A stretch of 64,000 nt of DNA, taken from the NCBI RefSeq assembly GCF_008389435.1, contig NZ_VUYS01000004.1, forward strand, positions 124,001 to 188,000, in the 5' to 3' direction. The translations under genes and the position numbers were made by a program. Within the stretch, counting starts at the first letter, position 1. The number at the start of each line of letters is the position of its first letter. Shown here piece after piece: positions 40,044 to 49,800 of the stretch. Below the pieces are notes generated by a model, which had not been told where the DNA came from, made no database searches, and saw nothing but the letters and a program-made list of their open reading frames with translations. The DNA is from Candidatus Nitrosocosmicus agrestis. Its GTDB lineage: Archaea; Thermoproteota; Nitrososphaeria; Nitrososphaerales; Nitrososphaeraceae.

Positions 40044-40111
40044 AGCCCCTTATCTTATTGTTACCATATCCAATGGGCTGTGACAATCCAAAAGGATTGG
40101 ATAGGCCACAG
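40044..40111 (+). other. Compact structured element, possible small RNA or switch
   Basis: In AT-rich DNA a GC-richer island has several overlapping perfect pairings: AGCCC (40044-40048) with GGGCT (40075-40079); TATCCAAT (40067-40074) with ATTGGATA (40096-40103); CAATCC (40084-40089) with GGATTG (40094-40099); CTGTG (40078-40082) with CACAG (40107-40111). The second and third exclude each other, so two folds are possible. T-rich DNA follows at 40140-40150. It is 300 nt before the MEDS gene and matches no RNA family I know. Confidence 0.35.
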
Positions 40112-40411
40112 ACAAAAATTACCAATTAATTCATTTTGGCAGTTTTTAGTTATTGAATAACGACAAATATGATATATTACAAGGCATTGTATATCGTAAT
40201 AGCTCTGAAAGTATAAATTAAATATTGTTATTTTATAATGGAGACAGAGAATTTTATAATCTTAGAAGGTTTTTTTGTTAAAATAACCATTTAAAAATGA
40301 AGTCTTATTTAACACAATATAAAAAATTTGTGTATTACTAAACAATTTGTGATGGCATAAGTGAATCTTTGGTGTAATGTATTAAACATTAGTGTATAAA
40401 AATTCATTGCC

Positions 40412-41011
40412 ATGACAAGTATGTCGGACGTAAATAATTTAGCATTATCAAACGCCATAGAAGCAGCAAAAAGAATATTGGATGCACCTTTTGGCGCACA
40501 TTGTCTTTTAATCTATTCTAATTTGAGTAAATGTAGAAAATTCTATACATATTATATACAAGAAGTTCTCAAAAAAGACGACGAAATTGTCGAGTTAGAT
40601 CATTTTTATGAAACAGAAGATATGGTAAGAAATACTCTTACTCGACATAATCACAAAGTACTAGATTTGGAAAGATTTGAAGACAGCGAGAATAGACTTT
40701 TTATTATAGACTCTTTAATAAAAAATTTTACTAAGGATGATACATTACAAAACTACGCGTTGAATAAGCGACTTGTTGATATTGCCAAAGGATTAGACAA
40801 AAAGGGAGCAACAGTCATAGAAGATATGGGTATTTTTAATTATAAATACAAAATAAGAGATTTGCTGGAGTATGAAATGTCAATGCCGACATATTTTGAA
40901 TTTGAACTCAAATGTATTTGTTTATACCACGGCAAGGACTTTGACATATTACCAGATAATGTAAGACAAAATTTGATCGATCATCATAAAATAGTTCTCA
41001 GAATAGTCTAA
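40412..41011 (+). CDS. MEDS-domain (DcmR-like sensory) protein
   Basis: A 199-residue single domain of the MEDS family, a RecA-like sensory fold first described in DcmR-type regulators. Landmarks: HCLLIYSNLSKCRKFYTYYI where the nucleotide-binding fold starts, LKKDDEIVELDHFYETEDMV, then NRLFIIDSLIKNF, KGATVIEDMGIF and LLEYEMSMP, with CICLYHGKDFDIL near the end. No kinase, PAS or DNA-binding part is attached. ATG 40412 is the first start. A second protein of the family is at 57422-58021; they are quite divergent. Confidence 0.8.
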   Translation: MTSMSDVNNLALSNAIEAAKRILDAPFGAHCLLIYSNLSKCRKFYTYYIQEVLKKDDEIVELDHFYETEDMVRNTLTRHNHKVLDLERFEDSENRLFIIDSLIKNFTKDDTLQNYALNKRLVDIAKGLDKKGATVIEDMGIFNYKYKIRDLLEYEMSMPTYFEFELKCICLYHGKDFDILPDNVRQNLIDHHKIVLRIV

Positions 41012-41244
41012 ATAACAATTACTTTTAAAAATTCATCCAGAAACCAAGGCTTTATTGTAATATTTCTCATTCAAGTCAACCTTTAGGGTTCCTGAAATCA
41101 ACTAATTTAGCATCGACCCATACCAAACAATCTTTAATTACCATTGATTACTATTTTGTCGATTGATTAAATGAGTAAAATGAATAGACCCTCAATTCCT
41201 AATTTATTATACCATTATAACCTTTTTTATATTAAAATTGTTAC

Positions 41245-41691
41245 ATGAAGAAACTTATAAATTCAAACATAACCCTACTTTTAGCCTTTGTGCTGGCCTC
41301 CGCAATTTTTTCAATTAACGGAAGCGTATATGCACAAGATAATGAAGATGATGATCAAGATAATGATGGAACCAATCAAGACAACAATGCAAATGAAGGT
41401 ACAAATGGAAATGTTAATCCTTTGACTGGTACAACCGATTCTGCTAGCGACGTTGCTGCAAACGTTACGGCATTTACCAATGCAACAACTCCAGAGGATG
41501 TAAGTAATCAGGTAGCTAATATATCAGATTCATCTAGTGCACCAGCAGAATTAGATTATACATCGGGACAAAACGCTTCTAGCACAAACGCTTCTAGCAC
41601 AAACGCTTCTAGCACAAACGCTTCTAGCACAAACGCTTCTAGCACAAACGCTTCTAGCACAAACGCTTCTAGCACAAACGCCAGTCAATAA
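41245..41691 (+). CDS. Secreted protein with tandem NASST repeat
   Basis: 148 residues. Signal peptide MKKLINSNITLLLAFVLASA ending near VYAQD (about residue 31). The mature part starts with an acidic Asp/Asn-rich stretch, then a short region (TDSASDVAANVTAFTNATTP) and ends with a run of Asn-Ala-Ser-Ser-Thr units. Each unit holds an N-x-S sequon, and NVT, NAT and NIS add more, so the protein is likely heavily N-glycosylated at the cell surface. No domain is recognised. Monocistronic. Confidence 0.75.
   Translation: MKKLINSNITLLLAFVLASAIFSINGSVYAQDNEDDDQDNDGTNQDNNANEGTNGNVNPLTGTTDSASDVAANVTAFTNATTPEDVSNQVANISDSSSAPAELDYTSGQNASSTNASSTNASSTNASSTNASSTNASSTNASSTNASQ
41572..41676 (+). repeat. 15-bp coding tandem repeat, 7 copies
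   Basis: Seven exact copies of AACGCTTCTAGCACA encoding NASST. Perfect identity at DNA level means recent expansion; the copy number could vary between strains without breaking the frame. Confidence 0.95.
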
Positions 41692-42075
41692 GATATAGTC
41701 GGCATTATGATGTCGACTACTTATCGACTATTATTTTGATTGTTCATTACTTTGCTTTCTGTCTTTATAAATAAAGATATTGGCGAGTTAATTGCATTAC
41801 TTTCACTATCGTTTAGTGAACATTAATTAGTCAGTATTAGTAGTCCTTTTAAGTATTATTTACATATTGATTATTTCTTTATATTTTGACCTTAATGTTA
41901 TGTTAGACCCAGTTTCGAAAATTCGATCTATTTACAATGTTTGTAACGGTTTTTTCCGTTAATGATTAACATGATTTATTCGATCGGACTGTTACGCTAG
42001 CAAACGACAAAACTAAGGCTCCAGGTTCTAGATTTAGTAGTCAATTATTTTGATAATTTGTACGAATATACAGAA

Positions 42076-42390
42076 TCAAAAGTCAGATATTTCATTCAAT
42101 TTGACTTCTACGTCATAATTAGATGAAATTTTAAAAGTATAAGATGTAGATGCTGATGAATCAAATTATATATCAAATTGGAGTAGCATTGTCGGACAAT
42201 TGGAGTAGCAGTTATAATTACTAAAGGCAAATACTTGATTTATTATTACCGAATAACCACGCAATGATGTTGACTGATATGCTGCTATAATATATGGTGG
42301 AGTTGACTTACCATTCCCATTTGGATAGCAGCAATACGTTCTACAGAATAATGAATACCCTTTTATGAAAAATAACTATCTTAGACAATA
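42076..42390 (-). pseudogene. Cys-rich secreted protein remnant
   Basis: Minus-strand reading YSLFCRTYCCYPNGNGKSTP, then PYIIAAYQSTSLRGYSVIIN and FAFSNYNCYSNCPTMLLQFD, a TAA, then in frame FDSSASTSYTFKISSNYDVE and VKLNEISDF to TGA at 42076. Five or six cysteines in a Ser/Asn/Tyr-rich context point to an extracellular protein. The N-terminus is lost. Family unknown. Confidence 0.5.
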
Positions 42391-42481
42391 TAGTCAACCC
42401 CACACCCCTATTACAAAACAGACTTGTTTGTACCGGTCCAAAATAACCTGATTAACCAGTCCTCGCAATAATTAACAGTTG

Positions 42482-43372
42482 TCAATAAAGCACCTCAGCA
42501 TAATAATTAGGACGCTTTAGCGTTAATCCACCGTCAACTGGGATCATTGATCCCGTTATATAACTGGCTCCATCGGATGCCAAGAAAAGAGCGACTTTCG
42601 AGATTTCGTGTGGCATACCAATCCTTCTTAAGGGAACTTTACTCCCCTCATATTTCCTCCTGTCGATATCGTTAATTATTTCTTGATTCATATCATCAAA
42701 CACCAAACCAGGTACAATTCCATTAACTCGTATTCCCCTATCTGCTAATTCTAAAGCAATCGATTTAGTTAAGGATTCGATACGAGCCATGGAATCGACG
42801 TAAGGGTCCACGCCAAAATTAAACTCTGTAAACGAATTTACCGTTTCCTGAGTTAAGCACCCTTGGCAGGAAGATATATTGATAATAGATAAATTACCAT
42901 CGTCATTATCAGATAACTTTCTGGTTACAGCAGCTTTAATACAATAATAAATACCTCTGATCAGAGGATCCGATGTTTGATATTCCTCTGGAATGGAATA
43001 GGAAGATGGTTGTTGGAGTTGTTGTATTTTGTTTTCAGGGATACATTCTTCATCACTAGTTATCTTTGGATTATTGGTTATTTTTCCGTTATTAATTAAT
43101 ACATCAAGCCTTCCCCATTTTTTTATTACTTCTTCGATCAGTTTGTCCGCAAATCCATTTTCAGATATATCGCCTACAAAATAAGATATGTTATCGGTAT
43201 CTCCTTCTGTACTTGAAATATCTGTAACCATATCTTTTAATGCATGTTCATCTGATGAATTTATAAAAACTTTATAGCCAGAATCTAAGAAATCTTTTAC
43301 TAGTGACTTTTCAATTCCCTGACTTGAACCAGTAATAATGGCTACGGGATTAGCTTCACTGTGGAGAGACAT
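42482..43372 (-). CDS. Short-chain dehydrogenase-like protein without catalytic lysine
   Basis: 296 residues with the SDR fold: AIITGSSQGIEKSL at the cofactor loop (the usual third Gly is Glu21), VLINNGKI in place of NNAG, and catalytic region ISS (Ser168), Tyr191 in PYVDSMARIESL and the ending ASYITGSMIPVDGGLT. In the Y-x-x-x-K motif position 195 is Met, so the proton-relay lysine is missing. An insertion of about 25 Gln/Pro/Ser-rich residues lies at 108-135. The frame is intact. It is either an SDR that has lost catalysis and kept a binding role, or early decay. The intact SDR at 59998 is a different subgroup. Confidence 0.82.
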   Translation of the reverse strand: MSLHSEANPVAIITGSSQGIEKSLVKDFLDSGYKVFINSSDEHALKDMVTDISSTEGDTDNISYFVGDISENGFADKLIEEVIKKWGRLDVLINNGKITNNPKITSDEECIPENKIQQLQQPSSYSIPEEYQTSDPLIRGIYYCIKAAVTRKLSDNDDGNLSIINISSCQGCLTQETVNSFTEFNFGVDPYVDSMARIESLTKSIALELADRGIRVNGIVPGLVFDDMNQEIINDIDRRKYEGSKVPLRRIGMPHEISKVALFLASDGASYITGSMIPVDGGLTLKRPNYYAEVLY

Positions 43373-43877
43373 ATACTGACATTAATACAACAAAATATAT
43401 GAACACCACATCAATGAATTAAATTGTAAGGTATGGTAGAAAAGATTACCGATTTACAATTTGAATACTCAATCAGACCTTCTTACGGAAACAATGCTTA
43501 GATATTAAAAAGTCAGGTTCTTTTCTCAAGTATAAATATCTAAAGAAAGTATAATTTTCTATATTTATATAATTTGATCGAGAAAAAAAGATTGCCTGAT
43601 ACTATCTATAAATATCGATTTGAATGAACGTCAGAATATCAAACTAGATCACTGTATTCGCGAAACCTCCAAGACAATCTTGACAAATATATTTATGAAT
43701 ATATCTTACTCCACCATTAAAAATCCTATTTATACAAAAATGCTCTATTGATAATATTCTGAGTCCCAAAGTCGAGAATCAAACTTTTGCTTTTCAATCC
43801 CACAATTGATTCTCATTACCATAATTTGGTAATATTAACGTCATTTATACAAAATAATCTTAACACAAAATATACAT

Positions 43878-44045
43878 ATGAACCCTGAAAAAATTTTGAC
43901 GCAAGGCCACACCTTGGATCCTTCATTTACAAAGAATGGGCAGTTAAATGTTGTCTATGAGGTCAACAAGACAGGTCCAATTCCTATTGATTTAAGGCAT
44001 TCTATTAAATGTCAGACTTTGATGATGAAGTTTACCAGCATCTAA
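43878..44045 (+). CDS. Small hypothetical protein, perhaps frameshifted
   Basis: A 55-residue frame (MNPEKILTQGHTLDPSFTKN, then LNVVYEVNKTGPIPIDLRHS) with good protein character until about 44000. Another frame then reads MSDFDDEVYQHLKDIIIKMK, also good, so one frameshift may have split a gene of about 75 codons. No family recognised. Confidence 0.35.
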   Translation: MNPEKILTQGHTLDPSFTKNGQLNVVYEVNKTGPIPIDLRHSIKCQTLMMKFTSI

Positions 44046-44195
44046 AGGATATTATAATTAAAATGAAAAGATTTTTTTATTTTTCATAAATCAAAAAATA
44101 AACAGATAATATGAAGGATGGGGTCGTAATATAAAATACGAGCGAATTCAATTCACTGTCAGTTGTTCCAAACCTATTCACTATTTATACATTTT

Positions 44196-44363
44196 CTATA
44201 TACGACTAACTAGCGGTAAGACGATATCGACAGGAGTTCCAGTTTTAACTAATTCCAACCCTACAGGTGCTATTACTAAGATCCCAAAAAGAAATCTTAG
44301 TAAAAGCACTATTACTATAATTGCGACTATAACCAAAATAATGGTCCAAAGTGTTCCGAGCAT
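44196..44363 (-). CDS. Small single-span membrane protein
   Basis: 55 residues: MLGTLWTIILVIVAIIVIVL gives one strong membrane helix, followed by LLRFLFGILVIAPVGLELVK and TGTPVDIVLPLVSRI. An ATG two codons upstream is an alternative. Too short for a normal gene scan, but the hydrophobic pattern followed by a structured tail supports a real small protein. Function unknown. Confidence 0.6.
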   Translation of the reverse strand: MLGTLWTIILVIVAIIVIVLLLRFLFGILVIAPVGLELVKTGTPVDIVLPLVSRI

Positions 44364-44669
44364 ATACATGTATTCATATAAATAATAGTTTATATACTTC
44401 GGTCATGTTTTACTTATTCTGCAGTCATTGATAATAAGTTATAACAATAAGGTAACTATTATAAAGGTCATCAAAAGAATTTGAAATAAAACTAGTAAAG
44501 TTTACTGAAGTGATATTATCATTATTTTACCGTAATAATAGGCAAATGGATAGATCTATATCACTATCAGGGAAATTTTTAACAGAATATTCAATCCCAA
44601 ATAAAGTAATTATATGTAGTCCTCATATCAGTAAATTATCGATCCCTTGATAGAGCTATAGATAAATAT

Positions 44670-44915
44670 TTAATTAGCATGGAATGTTTTCATAAATTTG
44701 TTAATTGCTTCTTCCTCTGAAACAGCAAACGTTAAGACCTTGCCATCGTAATTTTCTACCTTATATTGAGGAAGACTAAATATCTCCTTATTTCCTATTC
44801 CACGTTGAGTCAAGATTATGCCATTTGATACTTCCTGTACCTCGCCTAAATCAGATTCATTATTGCCTTTCGCTTCTTTTTTTATAACATCGTTCCAATC
44901 AATATCTTTATACAT
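44670..44915 (-). CDS. Small PRC-barrel/DUF2171-like protein
   Basis: 81 residues. DWNDVIKKEAKGNNESDLGE, then VQEVSNGIILTQRGIGNKEI and FSLPQYKVENYDGKVLTFAV follow the PRC-barrel plan of short beta strands, as in DUF2171 proteins, which bind or tether other proteins. Intact; monocistronic. Confidence 0.6.
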   Translation of the reverse strand: MYKDIDWNDVIKKEAKGNNESDLGEVQEVSNGIILTQRGIGNKEIFSLPQYKVENYDGKVLTFAVSEEEAINKFMKTFHAN

Positions 44916-45672
44916 ATATAATTAAAAAAAACATTTTATTTATACTTCGATTAGGTATGCTAATTCAAATTCAAGAGGAACAAAAAATATAACAAATTTG
45001 AGGCTTTTTTTTATGACTAAATTATAAATATCATAATTTCTAATCAATTAGAGACTAGAAACAAACCAGCATGTTATTTTTGTTATGGCATGACTATCAG
45101 ATTTGCATTTTTATAAATACGAGAAGAGAATTTGTTTTAAATTCATTTTTGATGGTTGATTGTAAATCGATATCTGAATTGTAATGTGGTATGCTTATTT
45201 CTACAATCATTTAAGAAATTATTGGGTTTTATGTTGACAACATGCGCTTGTAATTCCCAATTCTAATCCACTGCGTCACAATCTTGGATAATTGAGAATA
45301 GTAATAATAAATCAGAAGCTGTTTCTTACACTGTACGTTTATATCTTTGTTGACATCTTGTTATGAATAATATTTTTCTTAAAATCGTTTTTTATGTGGA
45401 TAGACGAAATACCCTCGTTGAACTATGACCTAATTCTCCCTATGTGAAAGGAAATTCCATTTCTTCAAAAAAAAAGACCATATCGTTAACCAAATGCAAA
45501 TTAGTATCAGAAAACTAACGATAAAAATACACTTGTAATCGCGCTTATTCCAACTGCCATCTATTAAAATAGCATAACAAACCGACAACCATTATCTGTT
45601 CACACTAAAATAATATCTCTCAAAATTCCATATATAATTAAATGCGATCTTTAGCGTCACAATTTACTCAAT
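44916..45672. other. Gene-free stretch
   Basis: About 750 bp with no gene or RNA seen. Confidence 0.45.
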
Positions 45673-45915
45673 CTACAAGTCATTGGTCCTTCTTCTATTA
45701 ATTATATACTTTCTAAAAAGATACATCTCATCTCCAAAACCGAAATAATGCCAAAGATATCTATTAACAATCATTGAAACAATAAACCAAATTATGCTGT
45801 TCACAACAATTGCAAATAGAAAGCCATAATAATATGTCATTATGGCTCCAGTTATTGTTCCACCGATGAGATAAGGGACCTGACGCTTTAACGTTGTCTT
45901 CAGGATACTGTCCAT
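45673..45915 (-). CDS. Small membrane protein, two helices
   Basis: 80 residues: QVPYLIGGTITGAIMTYYYG and FAIVVNSIIWFIVSMIVNRY are two membrane helices, with a basic tail (FRKYIINRRRTNDL). ATG start at 45915, with stop near a cluster of stops in other frames. No family name known to me. Confidence 0.6.
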   Translation of the reverse strand: MDSILKTTLKRQVPYLIGGTITGAIMTYYYGFLFAIVVNSIIWFIVSMIVNRYLWHYFGFGDEMYLFRKYIINRRRTNDL

Positions 45916-47147
45916 TCTAATTATGAAGGTAAAACATCCTTCTTATTCATCTACATTCTTTTATTATTGGAATGTATAATTGGAGATTCGTTATAGATAC
46001 TATATAAATTATATATTGTATGTTTATCTTGACAAAATCAAGTATCATGAGTTAGCTTGCAATGAAAAGTATTTTCCATATCAATACCAGTTATCGTTTT
46101 TATACTTTGAATTTTTGAATCGCTATTCTTTAGATAAAGATAGAAAATTGGTTAAATAGTGATATTTTTTAACTAAATCTGATTGTGATTAATAAGGTTT
46201 GTGAAAAGTTTCGGCAACATATACAGAAATACGGAAAAATAATATCTCATATTATTAGAGACATAGATAAAGAGTAGCATTATGACCATAAATTGGATCA
46301 AAAAAAACCCCATCGTAATACTTTAAAAATACTCTAAATTTGTTAAGTGCTCTTGGTCATTGAAAAATTGATGCGAATGAGTGACTCAGAGTGACTCATT
46401 TTAAGAAAAAAGTCGTTGATTTGAATAAAAGGAAAGCCCAAATTTTCTATTTTTTTAGCAATCTCGAAGAGGAATCGAATGTGATGGATCATAGTCCTAA
46501 ATTCCTCATGACTTGGCCACAATTCGAAAGAGATTCAAACACCTGAAAAATAATCAACAAAATGACATTAGAGTCGTATTCAATAAAAAGACCCTTCACA
46601 TTACAAGCTTAGATAGACAATCAATCACTTTCTCCCATGGATTTGAGTACACATGTATGGATAGATGTTTTAAAAATTCAAAATATTCTTTTACGGTTAG
46701 TCACTCCTTATCTATCATTGAAAAGAATTAGAAAATAAAATTCATAAAGCCGGTGACCTTCAAATTACCATGCATTCTGTTTAGATTTTCATATTCAAAG
46801 AGAAATAACAGATCATATTTTGAAATCATGAAATCAACGAATTCATTATATATATTCGCCAAAAAACTATCTATATACATAAAGAACTTGTGAAGGCAGC
46901 CAGTCATTTTAAAGGAAAGTATACGAAAATGTTTCTCAATCGACATTAAAACAATGAACTTGATTCCTTCACAAGGTAACATTAAGTTTTAGAATTATCG
47001 CTACCTCGTTACAGGTTCTATTTCTGTTACAAAATAGTAGCAATTTATTAAGAAACTCTTCTAAAAAATATATTATCAATAAGTGAACTATACACCATTT
47101 CCTCAAAACATGTAGAAATATAGATTTTTAAAAATAGTGAGAAATTT
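45916..47147. other. Gene-poor stretch with operator-like palindrome and doubtful frames
   Basis: A near-perfect palindrome lies at 46376-46400, made of two GAGTGACTCA units in tandem with AAT/ATT flanks. Two convergent frames at 46513-46731 (+) and 46728-46982 (-) are open but uneven in character; the plus strand through 46480-46990 has protein-like fragments in more than one frame (for example EEESNVMDHSPKFLMTWPQF), so a lost gene is more likely than two real ones. Confidence 0.35.
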
Positions 47148-47657
47148 TTATTCTACGCTCGTTATTTGTCCCCTTATATCACCATCTGGGTTCTGAACAG
47201 TATGAATGTTTACATATGTGCTGCCATTCTTCATTGCAATTATCAGGTCACCAATAGTCTTATTTTGTAATGGACCTTCTAATTCAGCTTCAGCTATATT
47301 GCTATTTATTGTTGCCTGATCACGTGGTGGGTCAAATTTAAACAGTGTTACTACAATAGGCCCGTTGGTACCGTTTGCTCCACTATGAATATGTGCTTGG
47401 GTAATTTGTTGCATTCCTGTTGTGTTTAGATAATAGTCAATGGTGTTGTTGGTTGGAAATACAGGTACTAAAGTTACCTCACCTGTTGCTGCAGAATTAG
47501 TTGGTGGAACTTCCTGTTGTCCCGTCAGATTTGCTCCAAAGTGGTGGTTTGCAAAAGCTACTGAGGGAGTTAAGCTTGTAGATACTATAATACCAAATGT
47601 TGCTGCGGCTAGAGATAGTACCATTAATGTCATTATAGAGTTACTTATTTTCATCAC
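47148..47657 (-). CDS. Secreted CHRD-domain protein
   Basis: 169 residues. Signal peptide of about 35 residues (IMTLMVLSLAAATFGIIVST ... VAFA), then a CHRD domain: NLTGQQEVPPTNSAATGEVT, a strand with IDYYLNTTGM, AHIHSGANGTNGPIVVTLF, DLIIAMKNGSTYVNIHT and the closing NPDGDIRGQI. CHRD domains bind metal or proteins in secreted factors. Several N-x-T sequons. A complete typical single-domain protein. Confidence 0.92.
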   Translation of the reverse strand: MMKISNSIMTLMVLSLAAATFGIIVSTSLTPSVAFANHHFGANLTGQQEVPPTNSAATGEVTLVPVFPTNNTIDYYLNTTGMQQITQAHIHSGANGTNGPIVVTLFKFDPPRDQATINSNIAEAELEGPLQNKTIGDLIIAMKNGSTYVNIHTVQNPDGDIRGQITSVE

Positions 47658-47776
47658 CTATTAAAGAAAATGCTAGTATATAACGTATTTGATAAAAGAA
47701 TGTTTTTTTAACCCAAAACTTAACTTTTATAGAATTTTATTTAATTTAATCTCATCTTTCTTTGACATATTAAATA

Positions 47777-47787
47777 TTTTTATATAA
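47777..47787 (+). promoter_or_regulatory. TATA box of the 47807 gene
   Basis: TTTTTATATAA centred about 25 nt before the ATG at 47807, so the transcript is probably leaderless. Confidence 0.55.
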
Positions 47788-47806
47788 CTATAAATTAATT
47801 GAAATA

Positions 47807-48058
47807 ATGAATGTTAAGTCAAAATTGTTTGCGATAGCAATTGCCGTGACATCATTGGCAATGGCGCCTTCTTTGTTTAATATCAACACTGCAGACGCAG
47901 CATCGCATTGGTGTGAGAATCAAGGAAAATCAAATGCTTGGATAGCAGGATGTAAAGATGGATGGTATGACCATGATCATTGTTTATCATATAATCCTGG
48001 AACAAGTGACTACGCTCACGGATATAATGCAGGATGGAAGAAAGGACACTGCAAGTAA
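47807..48058 (+). CDS. Small secreted four-cysteine protein
   Basis: 83 residues. Signal peptide MNVKSKLFAIAIAVTSLAMA with cleavage near ADAASH (about residue 32). The mature ~51 residues are aromatic and His rich with four Cys: HWCENQGKSNAWIAGCKDGW, YDHDHCLSYNPG, YAHGYNAGWKKGHCK. GCKDGWYDHDHC and GYNAGWKKGHC are two related halves (G-x-x-x-G-W-x-x-x-x-C), so the fold may be an internal duplication with two disulphides. Could bind metal through HDH and His residues. Likely abundant given its strong promoter. Function unknown. Confidence 0.7.
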   Translation: MNVKSKLFAIAIAVTSLAMAPSLFNINTADAASHWCENQGKSNAWIAGCKDGWYDHDHCLSYNPGTSDYAHGYNAGWKKGHCK

Positions 48059-48822
48059 ACAACTCCTAAATTTTTTGTATACCTCAAGTTCAGTACTTTT
48101 TTAGATCCATTGCTGAAATAGGCATAATACGCCAGAGTTTATGATCAATAATAATATATGACATTTATGACAATTCCAATAGAATTTCATAGTGCATGAT
48201 TTTACAACAGTTTGATCAATATCATGTTTCAGACAAGTATTTATTAACCACATATCAAATGTTGCTGAACTATGTTGTACATTTTCAAGTGTTTCTTTTT
48301 TTAGATAAAATATAGTTATTACAACAATAAGTTACAATCCTGAACTGTAACGTTATTCAATAATAAATATCATGAAATTTTAAAATTTTTAACCTACGAT
48401 TAGGATTTCGCTTCAATATTGTTCTTACATATGTATGAAACTATCAATATAAGATGACATCTTTATTAAAAATCTTGGCATAATGTAGTCTTTTAAAGTG
48501 GATCGCAACTAACCCAAACACAAATACCTATCGATTATTATCAGTGGTCAGTTAATACCTAAATGCTAATCAATGTATCTAGACACAGTTAGTTATAGGA
48601 GATCGTTAGAATTTACTGGCTTTCCGAAGATGTATCAAGTATAAACAAACAATATATCCTGATTAAACAAATCCCCCATGATTTACCAGATAATAAAGAA
48701 TCGACACTCGTTAATTTCTTAAGTAATAGTTCGTTTGATTTTTACGAGATTTACGCAAATGAAATTAAATGACTATAAATAAAAGAGATAAATCATTTCT
48801 CCTTTAATAATCAGATATTAGA
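48059..48822. other. Gene-free stretch
   Basis: About 760 bp with no gene or RNA seen. Confidence 0.45.
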
Positions 48823-49109
48823 TTACCGGTGCTCTGCCTCAGTTACACTTCCGTTTTCAACAACTACTGTAATTTGCACTGCGCGTGTTAGATGCCGACA
48901 GGTTTTTATTGTGCCTACATATCTCCTTATTCACCAATTTCACAAGAACCTCTTCTAACGCCTACTTCAAAACTAACATCTTGCATATCGAATGCTTGTT
49001 CAAATTCATCTTTGGTCATGGGCTTTAGTAATGTCTGAGTCTAACACATGTTGTCCTGCATCCAAAGTTACTTAATAGTACCAAGTAAGGATCCTGGAAA
49101 TGATAATTG

Positions 49110-49117
49110 AATTTGAT
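49110..49117. repeat. Target-site duplication, left
   Basis: AATTTGAT directly before the left inverted repeat; the same eight bases follow the right end. Confidence 0.9.
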
Positions 49118-49792
49118 GGCTCTGTTCAGTTAACGATAAGCCTATAGCTTGAAAGCATTCCATTTCTTTTATGCTTACTAGAAACAGAACGCCTTCAAAG
49201 TATGTATATTATGGGTTGCATTTGTACTTTTCAGGCCTATCCTTAAGGAAAGCCTCGGAAAGATTATCTCAGATATACAAGAGAAATCACGTTTCCATTT
49301 GGAATTGGATTCAAAAGTACAAGCCTCAAAAGCTGAAGTCAACTAGAAGAAGAGTTCTAGAGTATATCATAGATGAGACCATGTTGAAGGTGGGATCAGA
49401 GTTTGTCTGGCTCTGGGTTGCAACTGAACCCGAAAACAGGCAAATTCTCGCACTTCTTTTGCTAATAAATCTAAAGAAAGAAACATGTTTGTAGCTGAAA
49501 GATTCATTTCAGGTTTAGTCAAGATTCATGGAATTCATCCAGTTTCAACTGATGGAGGTACTTGGTATCCAATGGCCTGTAGATTCTTAAATCTCGATCA
49601 TCACATTCATTCCTCTCTGGAGAAAAGTCTGATTGAAAGAAAGATGCAATACATAAAGGATAGAACCGAAAGTTTCGATGACTACTTTCCTTGTAGACTA
49701 AAGAATTGCAAGTTAAAGCATGTACGGAATTGACTGCGGCTCTTTGTAGACTATCATAACAATGAAATAAAACATATTAAGTGAACAGAGCC
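49118..49792 (+). mobile_element. IS6-family insertion sequence, 675 bp
   Basis: Terminal inverted repeats GGCTCTGTTCAGTTAA (from 49118) and, on the other strand, GGCTCTGTTCACTTAA (ending 49792) match in 15 of 16 bases. It is flanked by a perfect 8-bp duplication AATTTGAT, the IS6 hallmark. One transposase gene fills it, now with a frameshift and a nonsense codon, so it cannot move by itself. It sits in the opposite orientation inside a minus-strand gene. Confidence 0.92.
49171..49782 (+). pseudogene. IS6-type DDE transposase, frameshifted and with a stop
   Basis: First frame: RNRTPSKYVYYGLHLYFSGL, LRKASERLSQIYKRNHVSIW (DNA binding), and YIIDETMLKVGSEFVWLWVA with the first Asp. Near 49465 the frame slips; the second frame reads MFVAERFISGLVKIHGIHPV, STDGGTWYPMACRF with the second Asp, and SLIERKMQYIKDRTESFDDY with the Glu. 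TGA at 49731-49733 follows LKHVRN where the family has Trp, and the frame then continues LRLFVDYHNNEIKHIK. One frameshift and one nonsense mutation. Confidence 0.88.
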
Positions 49793-49800
49793 AATTTGAT
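49793..49800. repeat. Target-site duplication, right
   Basis: AATTTGAT directly after the right inverted repeat, identical to 49110-49117. Confidence 0.9.

Noticed and set aside
46513-46982. Two convergent frames as real genes
   Set aside because: Reading quality is uneven and alternative frames look equally good; probably pieces of a lost gene.
23704-49792. Composite transposon between the two IS6-type elements
   Set aside because: The ends and transposases differ, the elements are 25 kb apart, and only the right one has a target duplication made by itself.
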